Shown here piece by piece: positions 1 through 5,419 of a DNA stretch of 8,229 nucleotides. The DNA is from Xanthobacteraceae bacterium. Its GTDB lineage: Bacteria; Pseudomonadota; Alphaproteobacteria; Rhizobiales; Xanthobacteraceae. The DNA is taken from NCBI GenBank assembly GCA_030043175.1, contig JASHYD010000070.1:1-8229 (forward strand), written 5' to 3'. The translations under genes and the position numbers were made by a program. The notes below the pieces were generated by a model. That model searched no databases. It was not told the DNA's origin and saw only the letters and a program-made list of their open reading frames with translations. The first letter of the stretch is position 1; each line of letters begins with the position of its first letter.

Positions 1-596
1 GCAACGCCGTGTCGCCCGAGACAGCAATCGACATCGGGTCGGTGTTGGAATCCACGGGCTGCCAATACGTCGATGGCGGCATCATCGGCCCGCCACCGCC
101 CCCCGATTCGACCGCAACGCGAATTTACGTATCAGGCGCGGCCGCCCGTGAGGTCGCGCGCTTGAGCGAATTCGGGGTACAATTCCCCCCGCTTGACGGC
201 CCGATCGGCGCCGCGTCGGCGCTCAAGATGTCCTATGCCGGAATCACCAAGGGGTTTACGGCGATTGCCGTGGCCATGGTTCTCGGCGCGACGCGCGCGG
301 GTTCGGCCGCAGCGCTGCATCAGGAGCTGCAAGCGAGCCAGCCTCATCTTCTCGCCTGGCTCACCCGGCAGGTGCCGCGCATGTATCCCAAATCCTATCG
401 CTGGGTCGCCGAAATGGAAGAGATCGGCCATTTCCTTCAAGACGGCACCCCGAGCGGCGATATGTTCGCGGCGATAGCGCGGCTTTACCAGGATATCGCC
501 GAAGCCGCCCGCGCGCCGTCGGATCGGGATGCGATTGCCCAACTGTCCGAGTTTTTTGTCAAGCCGGAGGAGGTGCAGGACCGCAAGCGAGCGTAA
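1..596 (+). CDS. NAD(P)-dependent oxidoreductase, 6-phosphogluconate dehydrogenase-like with DUF1932 C-terminal domain (5' partial)
   Basis: The reading frame is open from the window edge (first whole codon at base 3, reading NAVSPETA) to a TAA at 594-596. The true start and the Rossmann GxGxxG motif therefore lie upstream, and the GTG at base 9 is probably internal. The visible part has the end of the NAD-binding domain (VDGGIIGPPP, about residues 21-30 counted from the GTG) and the helix carrying the family's catalytic lysine (GAASALKMSYAGITKG, Lys codon at 225-227). A helical C-terminal domain follows whose RWVAEMEEIGHF segment is typical of DUF1932 (PF09130). Members of this family are usually about 290-310 residues; about 197 are seen here. 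They reduce or oxidise beta-hydroxyacid-like substrates, but the substrate of this subgroup cannot be read from sequence. The gene converges on the lyase at 808-2175. The family call is firm and the function is open. Confidence 0.88.
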   Translation, partial: NAVSPETAIDIGSVLESTGCQYVDGGIIGPPPPPDSTATRIYVSGAAAREVARLSEFGVQFPPLDGPIGAASALKMSYAGITKGFTAIAVAMVLGATRAGSAAALHQELQASQPHLLAWLTRQVPRMYPKSYRWVAEMEEIGHFLQDGTPSGDMFAAIARLYQDIAEAARAPSDRDAIAQLSEFFVKPEEVQDRKRA

Positions 597-807
597 GACA
601 TTCACCGGGGCGAAGCGATGCTGCAAATTCTCACGCTGCTTGCAGCGATCGACGGGATGGTCGCAGGGTCGCGGGTGGGACGGTCGGACGGCTGACGAGC
701 GGCCGAGCTCGAGCTAACAGCGGCCGTGTCGCCTGAAGCGATTTAGCCCGTCCGGCGGTGTGAAGCCTATTCCGCGGCTTGTGGACGCGGCGGATCACGC
801 CGTCGGC
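597..807. other. Convergent intergenic region with a small stem-loop
   Basis: This 211-bp gap separates two convergent genes, and no coding sequence in it looks real. A 5-bp perfect stem, CGGCG/CGCCG with loop GATCA, lies at 788-802. It begins about five bases after the stop of the minus-strand lyase gene and could mark its transcript end, but no T-tract follows on either strand. A short palindrome, AGCTCGAGCT, at 706-715 is probably chance. Confidence 0.4.
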
Positions 808-2175
808 TCATCCCGCCCGACCCGATAGCTTCGGCCGCCCCGCCAGCACCCGGTCCACCATCTCGCCGGCTTGGCCGAGATAATTTGCCGGATCGCAGAG
901 CTTTTCGAGCGCCGCGCGATCGAGGTGCACGGCGACCTCCTTGTTTTCCGCAAGCAGATCGAGCAGGGGGCGGCCGGTGGCAAGCACCTGGCGGCAGATA
1001 TCGTAGACGAGGTCATGGGCGTATTGGCGGCCGACGTGCGGCCCAAGCCCCATCATCACTGCCTCGGACATGATGAGCCCGCCCGTGATGTCGAGATTTT
1101 CCCGCATCTTCCTCTCGTCAACCTGCAAGCCTGAGGCGAGAAGCCGGGTCTGCGCCAAAGCCCCGGCAGTGAGGCTGAAGATTTCCGGCAGTGCGATCCA
1201 CTCGATCTCCCACGGGCCGGTCGCGCGCTCGTGGTCCTCTATCATCGCGTCGAGCAACGCGGCGACCTGCTGGCGGACCAGCGCTGCGGTCGCCGTGATA
1301 TAGACCGAGGAGATCGGGTTGCGCTTTTGCGGCATCGTGCTCGATGAGCCGCGGCCCTGGTGAAACGGCTCGTAGACCTCCTCGACTTCAGTCTGCATCA
1401 TCAACTTCACGTCGAAAGCGATCTTGCCGCAGCTGCCGGCGACGAGACCGAGGAAGCACCCAACTTCCGCAATACAGTCGCGCACCGTGTGCCACGCGAT
1501 CCGGGGCTGTCCGAGGCCAAGCTCCTGCATGAGCGCGGCCTGAACCTCAAGACCGCGGTTGCCGAGCGACGACAAGGTGCCGGCCGCGCCTCCGAACTCG
1601 CCGACGAGAACGCGGGGACGCAATTGCTTCAGCCGTTCAAGGTGGCGCTCGAATCCCGCAAGGTAGGTTGCGACCTTGTAGCCGAACGTGATCGGCACCG
1701 CCTGCTGCAGATTGCTGCGGCCTGCCATCGGCGTATTGCGATAGCGCTTTGCCAGCGCTGCAAGCGCGTCCGAGATCGCAACGAGGTCGGCCTCGATGAG
1801 ATCGAGTGCTTCGCGGATTTGCAGGACGGTGGCAGTGTCGGTGATGTCCTGGGTGGTCGCGCCCCAGTGACACCACTCGCCTAGGCCATCGCGGCACAGG
1901 GCAACGAGCTGCTGCACAACCGGCAGCACCGGATAACCGATGCGCTCCGTCTCGCTCTTGAGCTTGGCAAAGTCGTATTCGGCAATCGAGCAATGGCGCT
2001 GGATTTCTTCCCAGGCGTTGGGCGGAATTATGCCGAGACGTGCCTGCACGCGCGCGAGCGCCACTTCGATGTCGAGATATTTCTGGATGCGATTTGCGTC
2101 CGCAAAAATGCGTCGCATCGGCTCTGTTGAAAAGATGTCGCGGAAGATACCGGAGCTCACGCCAACCGCAGTCAT
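808..2175 (-). CDS. Fumarase/aspartase-superfamily lyase, PcaB (3-carboxy-cis,cis-muconate cycloisomerase)-like
   Basis: A 455-residue protein of the adenylosuccinate lyase/CMLE branch of the fumarase superfamily, the usual length for PcaB-type enzymes. I chose the ATG at 2175: GAAAGG lies 7 bases upstream, and the homologous region (GIFRDIFSTEPMRRIF) begins just inside. A longer frame up to 2364 adds only low-complexity, Arg/Gly-rich sequence. Visible motifs are HWGATTQDITDTA (about 103-115), GRSNLQQAVPITFG (152-165) and the mobile-loop signature GSSSTMPQKRNP (276-287, catalytic serine loop). A GPWEIEWIALPEIF block (320-333) resembles the GxWxxEWxxLPEI block of PcaB. In fumarases and adenylosuccinate lyases the second motif reads GRTH, supplying a catalytic His; here it is GRSN, so a purine-biosynthetic PurB role is unlikely. 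No pca genes are adjacent, so the substrate is unknown. The product is soluble and probably a homotetramer by family. Confidence 0.85.
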   Translation of the reverse strand: MTAVGVSSGIFRDIFSTEPMRRIFADANRIQKYLDIEVALARVQARLGIIPPNAWEEIQRHCSIAEYDFAKLKSETERIGYPVLPVVQQLVALCRDGLGEWCHWGATTQDITDTATVLQIREALDLIEADLVAISDALAALAKRYRNTPMAGRSNLQQAVPITFGYKVATYLAGFERHLERLKQLRPRVLVGEFGGAAGTLSSLGNRGLEVQAALMQELGLGQPRIAWHTVRDCIAEVGCFLGLVAGSCGKIAFDVKLMMQTEVEEVYEPFHQGRGSSSTMPQKRNPISSVYITATAALVRQQVAALLDAMIEDHERATGPWEIEWIALPEIFSLTAGALAQTRLLASGLQVDERKMRENLDITGGLIMSEAVMMGLGPHVGRQYAHDLVYDICRQVLATGRPLLDLLAENKEVAVHLDRAALEKLCDPANYLGQAGEMVDRVLAGRPKLSGRAG

Positions 2176-2560
2176 TCTTCGGCCTTTCGGAGATAGCTGA
2201 TCCGCGCCATCCCTACAAAACGCGCGCGCGAGCGTCCATCTCTGATCACATTGCGTTTGACGCGCCGCCCCGTCGCCCGGCCGGTGCACGCCGCAACACG
2301 GCAACACAAGGTCGCCCCCTTGGCGACGGCCCCACCCGGCGAAGGCTCGAAAGCCACCGGCCAAGGAGGTAACAAACTGGCTGAATCCTTCGCAATGCGC
2401 GTCACGACCGAAAAGCGCGACGTGGCCCGTCCTTTAGGGTCGCGGCTCAGAGCGCCAGCGGGCACAGCCTGCTTTCCGCCTTACCCTTGACTGACGCAAT
2501 GCACATCCACGACTCCAAGAAGCCAAGCTCGTGCTGTTTGAAATCGGGGTTGGCGGTGCT

Positions 2561-2577
2561 AGGGGGATAGCTCCCCT
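2561..2577. other. Stem-loop (AGGGG/CCCCT)
   Basis: AGGGG at 2561-2565 pairs with CCCCT at 2573-2577 around a short loop (GATAGCT), with a possible sixth G-T pair. No T-run follows, so it is not an obvious intrinsic terminator. It is the first of four hairpins in this gap. Confidence 0.4.
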
Positions 2578-2591
2578 GGTAAAACCAAGAC

Positions 2592-2613
2592 CGTTAAAGC
2601 GCTTCATTTAACG
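2592..2613. other. Stem-loop, 7-bp perfect stem (CGTTAAA/TTTAACG)
   Basis: CGTTAAA at 2592-2598 pairs perfectly with TTTAACG at 2607-2613 around an 8-base loop, GCGCTTCA. The relatively AT-rich dyad in GC-rich surroundings could be a protein-binding site or an RNA hairpin. No adjacent gene explains it. Confidence 0.4.
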
Positions 2614-2664
2614 CTCCACTGGCCGGACTGGGAGCCGTCCCGAGCAGGCGGCGTGTCTGAGGAA

Positions 2665-2678
2665 AGGGTTCAAACCCT
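2665..2678. other. Small hairpin with TCAA tetraloop
   Basis: AGGGT at 2665-2669 pairs with ACCCT at 2674-2678 around TCAA. On its own it resembles a tRNA T-arm, but no other part of a tRNA can be built around it. It may belong to a larger structured RNA together with its neighbours. Confidence 0.3.
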
Positions 2679-2795
2679 CCCCCCGTCTTCGGCGTCAGGG
2701 TGGATCGTTCGAGAATCCTGTCCGGAGACATTGCGAGGCCTTGGATGCTGTACCTTCAATGGGAGAGCCAAGGAGAGCGATGAGGAGGGCAGACG

Positions 2796-2816
2796 CCCCT
2801 CGCTTTATGCGAGGGG
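2796..2816. other. Strong GC-rich hairpin, 8-bp perfect stem
   Basis: CCCCTCGC at 2796-2803 pairs perfectly with GCGAGGGG at 2809-2816 around TTTAT. This is the most stable short hairpin in the gap. Neither side has a T-tract, so it is more likely an RNA structural element or a palindromic repeat unit than a classical intrinsic terminator. Confidence 0.5.
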
Positions 2817-3100
2817 GGGCTTCACTTGGTGCGCACGAGGCCGCAACCAAAGTAAACGCTGAGCAAAGCTCGAAAAGGACGATGCGCCGGCCGACCCGAA
2901 AACTGTTTCGGCGATCTCGACCGCGTGTCACGCGCGCCCTCCGTACCGGATATGACGGCGGGCCCTTTCGGGCTCGGTGACCAGAGCTGATCTCGAGCCC
3001 AGCTGCTCGGGTCGAAAAAATCGTGCGGGCACGCGTCGCGGCGACGCCGGACGGTGCGTCGCGGGGATTACGATTTCGCCCCATCCGACGATGCGATCGG

Positions 3101-3115
3101 TTAGAACTATTCTAG
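3101..3115 (+). promoter_or_regulatory. Candidate Irr box / iron control element (ICE) upstream of bfd
   Basis: TTAGAACTATTCTAG is an interrupted palindrome: TAGAA and TTCTA arms with a 3-base centre. It differs at one outer base from the TTAGAA-N3-TTCTAA form recognised by Irr, the haem-responsive Fur-family regulator of Rhizobiales. It lies about 140 bp before the bfd start in a locally AT-rich patch. Irr is known to control iron-storage genes in this group, so regulation of bfd by Irr is a reasonable inference. Position and sequence are seen directly; binding is not shown. Confidence 0.6.
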
Positions 3116-3179
3116 TTCGTAATTTTTAGTTTAGAGCGATTTCACTTCATTGTACTTGCCGGACATCATCGCCAAATGC

Positions 3180-3198
3180 CAATGATATGTCATCATTG
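3180..3198 (+). promoter_or_regulatory. Inverted repeat in the bfd upstream/leader region
   Basis: CAATGAT at 3180-3186 and ATCATTG at 3192-3198 are perfect 7-base inverted repeats around ATGTC. The repeat sits 58 bases before the bfd start codon, downstream of the ICE-like site, so it could be a second operator or a leader hairpin. It does not fit the TGA-N9-TCA form of a RirA iron-responsive box. Confidence 0.4.
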
Positions 3199-3256
3199 AG
3201 ATGAACGCGCTTGGGCGAGCGCATCCTCATAACCGGATAGAACGCGGAGTCCCGTC

Positions 3257-3550
3257 GTGATCGTGTGTTCGTGCAACGTCATTTCGGACCATCAGGTCCG
3301 ATCCGTTACAGCCGAACGCACCGTCCGAGCGACGAGCGAGGTCTACCGGTGTTTGGGATGCAGTGCCGAATGCGGGCGCTGTGCGCGCACCATTCGGCGG
3401 ATCATGGACGAGGCTCTGGCGACCTCGCGCCTGGCGGCCGGAACCTGTGTCTGCGCTTCGGCCAACGCGTCCCCTTCCTTTCCTAGCCCGCCCGGAACCT
3501 CCGGCCCGCCCCTTCCAGCCAAGGAGGTGGGCGAGGCATCCGCGCTCTGA
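3257..3550 (+). CDS. bfd: Bacterioferritin-associated ferredoxin, BFD-like [2Fe-2S] protein
   Basis: A 97-residue protein that starts with GTG, preceded by GCGGAG at 7 bases' spacing. The start places Cys4 and Cys6 exactly as in known Bfd proteins (MIVCSCNVISD). The [2Fe-2S] ligands are Cys4, Cys6, Cys39 and Cys42, giving CxC-X32-CxxC; E. coli Bfd has Cys4, 6, 38 and 41. The segment CLGCSAECGRCARTIRRIMDEAL (32-54) is the BFD Fer2 helix-turn-helix fold. Bfd docks on bacterioferritin and passes electrons to its haem so that stored Fe3+ is reduced and released. Unusual points are two extra cysteines (32, 35) near the cluster, and a Pro/Ser-rich tail after about residue 60 with a second CxC (64, 66); E. 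coli Bfd is only about 64 residues. bfr follows on the same strand, and an ICE-like operator precedes the gene. Confidence 0.9.
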   Translation: MIVCSCNVISDHQVRSVTAERTVRATSEVYRCLGCSAECGRCARTIRRIMDEALATSRLAAGTCVCASANASPSFPSPPGTSGPPLPAKEVGEASAL

Positions 3551-3660
3551 GCCGGATGAGGGGCGAAAAGGTGCGGGCGTCGTCGTCATCCCCACAATTT
3601 TCGTGCGCGCAAAAAAACTTCGTGGCGTCAATCGCCTGACTCGTCGGGCTTGTCACGTCG

Positions 3661-3674
3661 ATCCTGATCAGGAT
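3661..3674. promoter_or_regulatory. 14-bp perfect palindrome between bfd and bfr
   Basis: ATCCTGATCAGGAT is fully self-complementary with no spacer. This is the form of a dimeric repressor site, though chance or a restriction-type palindrome cannot be excluded. It lies about 205 bp before bfr and 110 bp after bfd. I do not recognise the regulator. Confidence 0.35.
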
Positions 3675-3799
3675 ACGCGCAACCCTTGATGACCGGGAGG
3701 GCCGGCGTGCGCAAGGGAACCGCCGTTTTCGGTCTCTTGATACCTGCGCGACACTGCCTCGGTAGGAGCCGCCGTCTGGCAGCCTCGGCCAGCCGGAAC

Positions 3800-3829
3800 T
3801 TAACGTCCTAAATTAGAATTGGTATCATT
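3800..3829 (+). promoter_or_regulatory. Possible sigma-70-type promoter for bfr
   Basis: TTAACG (3800-3805) and TATCAT (3824-3829) are separated by 18 bases, about 52 bases before the bfr start codon. The match to consensus is moderate. It overlaps the dyad at 3813-3838, so a repressor bound there would block it. Confidence 0.35.
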
Positions 3830-3838
3830 CAAATCTAA
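3813..3838 (+). promoter_or_regulatory. Dyad with ICE-like half-sites upstream of bfr
   Basis: TTAGAATTG (3813-3821) and CAAATCTAA (3830-3838) form an inverted repeat with 8 of 9 arm bases complementary and an 8-base centre. The outer TTAGA/TCTAA ends are the same half-sites as in the palindrome upstream of bfd, but set further apart. It is a plausible iron-responsive operator for bfr, possibly bound by Irr or another Fur-family protein. The spacing is not that of the standard ICE, so I hold this more loosely than the bfd site. Confidence 0.45.
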
Positions 3839-3880
3839 TCTTTCATCTGCCGAGCGGGCAGCCAAGCAGCGAGTCATTAC

Positions 3881-4369
3881 ATGCGCGGAGATACAACCGT
3901 AGTAGAATACCTCAACAAAGCTTTGCGTCACGAGCTTGCGGCCATCAATCAGTATTGGTTGCACTATCGTCTGCTTGAGAACTGGGGTTATCTCGACCTT
4001 GCGAAGAAATGGCGCAAGGAATCCATCGAAGAGATGGAGCATGCGGACAAATTAGTTCATCGCATCATCTTCCTCGACGGCTTTCCCAATATGCAGGTGC
4101 TCGATCCGCTGCACATCGGCCAGACCGTCAAAGAGGTTCTGGATTGCGACCTGGGATTGGAGATGCACGCACGCGCTCTCTATGAGGAGGCAGCGACTTA
4201 TTGCCACGGCGCTAAGGATTACGTGACCAGGGACCTTTTTGAAAAATTGATGAGCGACGAGGAGGAGCACATCGACTTCCTCGAAACCCAGCTTGAACTC
4301 GTCGCCCGGCTCGGGCTTGAGCTTTACGCTCAGCATCACATCGGCAAGCCGGAAGCGCCGGACCATTAG
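3881..4369 (+). CDS. bfr: Bacterioferritin
   Basis: A 162-residue four-helix-bundle ferritin; E. coli Bfr has 158. The N-terminus [15 protein letters not shown] matches the family, fixing the ATG at 3881 even though the upstream Shine-Dalgarno is weak. The complete di-iron ferroxidase centre is present at canonical numbering: Glu18, Glu51, His54, Glu94, Glu127 and His130. Met52, the axial ligand for haem b at the subunit interface, is also kept, so this is a haem-binding Bfr and not a haem-free ferritin. Twenty-four subunits form a shell that oxidises Fe2+ and stores the ferric mineral. bfd upstream on the same strand encodes the reductant for release. The gene ends with TAG and converges on sucD, 165 bp away. 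Iron-dependent control is suggested by the dyad upstream. Confidence 0.96.
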   Translation: MRGDTTVVEYLNKALRHELAAINQYWLHYRLLENWGYLDLAKKWRKESIEEMEHADKLVHRIIFLDGFPNMQVLDPLHIGQTVKEVLDCDLGLEMHARALYEEAATYCHGAKDYVTRDLFEKLMSDEEEHIDFLETQLELVARLGLELYAQHHIGKPEAPDH

Positions 4370-4484
4370 AGCGCGCCTGGAGCCGATAGCCGGCGATTGG
4401 GTCTGTGCCCTCCTCGCAAGTGGGTGGTCGCACACCGCGTCCACCCCCAATCTCCCGTCTCCGTGTTTGCCCGGGATAGCGTTC

Positions 4485-4502
4485 CGGCGCATCAACGCGC
4501 CG
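4485..4502. terminator. Stem-loop between the convergent bfr and sucD genes (tentative)
   Basis: CGGCGC at 4485-4490 pairs perfectly with GCGCCG at 4497-4502 around ATCAAC. It sits between the 3' ends of bfr and sucD, where a shared terminator would be expected. No T-tract follows on either strand, so termination is inferred from position and stem strength only. Confidence 0.3.
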
Positions 4503-4534
4503 CTACAGCCGTTCCACCTTCCGCCGCAAAGTGG

Positions 4535-5419
4535 TTAGCCCCTGAGCACTTCCACCAGGGTCTTGCCGAGGCGCGCCGGAGATGGCGATACTATGATACC
4601 GGCAGACTGCATGGCATCGATTTTCGATCCGGCATCGCCCGTGCCGCCCGAAATAATCGCGCCAGCATGGCCCATGCGGCGGCCGGGGGGCGCCGTTCGG
4701 CCGGCGATAAAGCCGACCACGGGCTTCTTGCGCCCGCGCTTGGCCTCGTCCTTGAGGAACTGCGCCGCGTCTTCCTCAGAGGATCCGCCGATCTCGCCGA
4801 TCATAACAATCGACCTGGTCGCCTCATCAGCGAGAAACATTTCCAGCACCGCGACAAAGTCCATGCCCTTGATCGGGTCGCCACCGATGCCAACCGCGGT
4901 GGTCTGACCGAGGCCCTCCTGCGTGGTCTGGAAAACGGCCTCGTAGGTGAGGGTGCCGGAGCGCGATACAATGCCGACGGAGCCCGCCTTGAAGATGCTG
5001 CCCGGCATGATGCCGATCTTGCATTGACCCGCCGTCATCACCCCCGGGCAATTCGGCCCAATCAATCTCGATTTCGACCCGCTCAGAGCGCGCTTCACCT
5101 TTACCATATCGATCACCGGGATGCCTTCGGTGATGCAAACAATGAGCGGTATTTCTGCTTGGATCGCTTCCGCAATGGCATCGGCCGCCCCGGCCGGCGG
5201 AACATAGATGACGCTCGCATCGCAACCCGTTCCTTCGCGTGCTTGCGCCACCGTGTCGAAGACCGGCAGCCCAAGATGGGTCGCTCCGCCTTTACCCGGT
5301 GATGTCCCACCGACCATCCGGGTGCCGTAGGCAATTGCGGCCTCCGAATGGAAGGTGCCGTTCTTGCCGGTGAAGCCCTGGCAGATGACCGTGGTACCCC
5401 CGTCGATCAGAACCCCCAT
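4535..5419 (-). CDS. sucD: Succinyl-CoA synthetase (ADP/GDP-forming), alpha subunit
   Basis: A 294-residue protein from the ATG at 5419. It catalyses, with SucC, succinyl-CoA + ADP/GDP + Pi to succinate + nucleoside triphosphate + CoA in the TCA cycle. The N-terminal CoA-binding Rossmann domain shows [20 protein letters not shown] (14-33) and SPGKGG (40-45). The ligase domain has the GEIGG motif (208-212) and the phosphorylated active-site histidine in [13 protein letters not shown] (His251). Its ATG overlaps the TGA of sucC by one base (TGATG), which implies translational coupling and equal subunit supply; an in-frame GTG at 5422 would add one Met. The sequence follows SucD and not the malate-CoA ligase MtkB (GPNCPGV, where my recollection of MtkB is GPNCAGI). 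It ends with TAA and is followed convergently by bfr, with no sucA. Confidence 0.96.
   Translation of the reverse strand: MGVLIDGGTTVICQGFTGKNGTFHSEAAIAYGTRMVGGTSPGKGGATHLGLPVFDTVAQAREGTGCDASVIYVPPAGAADAIAEAIQAEIPLIVCITEGIPVIDMVKVKRALSGSKSRLIGPNCPGVMTAGQCKIGIMPGSIFKAGSVGIVSRSGTLTYEAVFQTTQEGLGQTTAVGIGGDPIKGMDFVAVLEMFLADEATRSIVMIGEIGGSSEEDAAQFLKDEAKRGRKKPVVGFIAGRTAPPGRRMGHAGAIISGGTGDAGSKIDAMQSAGIIVSPSPARLGKTLVEVLRG

Larger units (their letters stand above)
2176..3256. other. Long non-coding stretch (about 1.1 kb) between the lyase gene and bfd, with several hairpins
   Basis: No frame here looks like a real protein; those open are Arg/Pro/Gly-rich and match no family I know. The stretch holds the upstream regions of two divergent genes. 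From 2561 to 2820 there is a series of stable stem-loops, and 3100-3200 is a clearly AT-richer patch with the candidate iron-responsive operator and leader inverted repeat. An AAGGAGGT Shine-Dalgarno-like string at 2363-2370 has no plausible start codon at normal spacing. A structured RNA between about 2550 and 2830 is possible but unproven. Confidence 0.5.
3551..3880. other. Intergenic region between bfd and bfr
   Basis: This 330-bp gap contains no credible gene. It holds a 14-bp perfect palindrome at 3661-3674 and, near bfr, an AT-rich stretch with a long dyad and a promoter candidate. The gap size and the separate regulatory candidate suggest that bfr has its own promoter and is not simply co-transcribed with bfd. 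I see no T-rich intrinsic terminator for bfd. Confidence 0.5.

Noticed and set aside
808..2175. Adenylosuccinate lyase (purB)
   Set aside because: The GRTH catalytic segment is GRSN, the C-terminal half resembles PcaB, and there is no purine gene context.
2176..2364. Longer N-terminus for the lyase, starting at 2364
   Set aside because: The extra 63 residues are Arg/Gly/Cys-rich and non-homologous, and the ATG at 2175 has a proper ribosome binding site and the family N-terminus.
2660..2680. tRNA T-arm-like GGGTTCAAACCC
   Set aside because: No acceptor stem, D-arm or anticodon arm can be drawn around it.
2540..2730. Cobalamin riboswitch-like strings (TCCACTGG, CTGGGAGCC, GTCCGGAGACATTGC)
   Set aside because: The fragments resemble the 3' half of the riboswitch, but the core CCCCGCAACTGT-type box and proper spacing are missing, and no B12-related gene follows.
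3015..3033. Minus-strand intrinsic terminator (CGTG/CACG stem followed by a T-run)
   Set aside because: The stem has only four base pairs, and no minus-strand gene lies upstream for it to terminate.
4397..5302. Long plus-strand frame of about 300 codons opposite sucD
   Set aside because: It is the antisense shadow of sucD; its composition (Arg/His/Asp/Ala-rich) and lack of motifs show it is not a gene.
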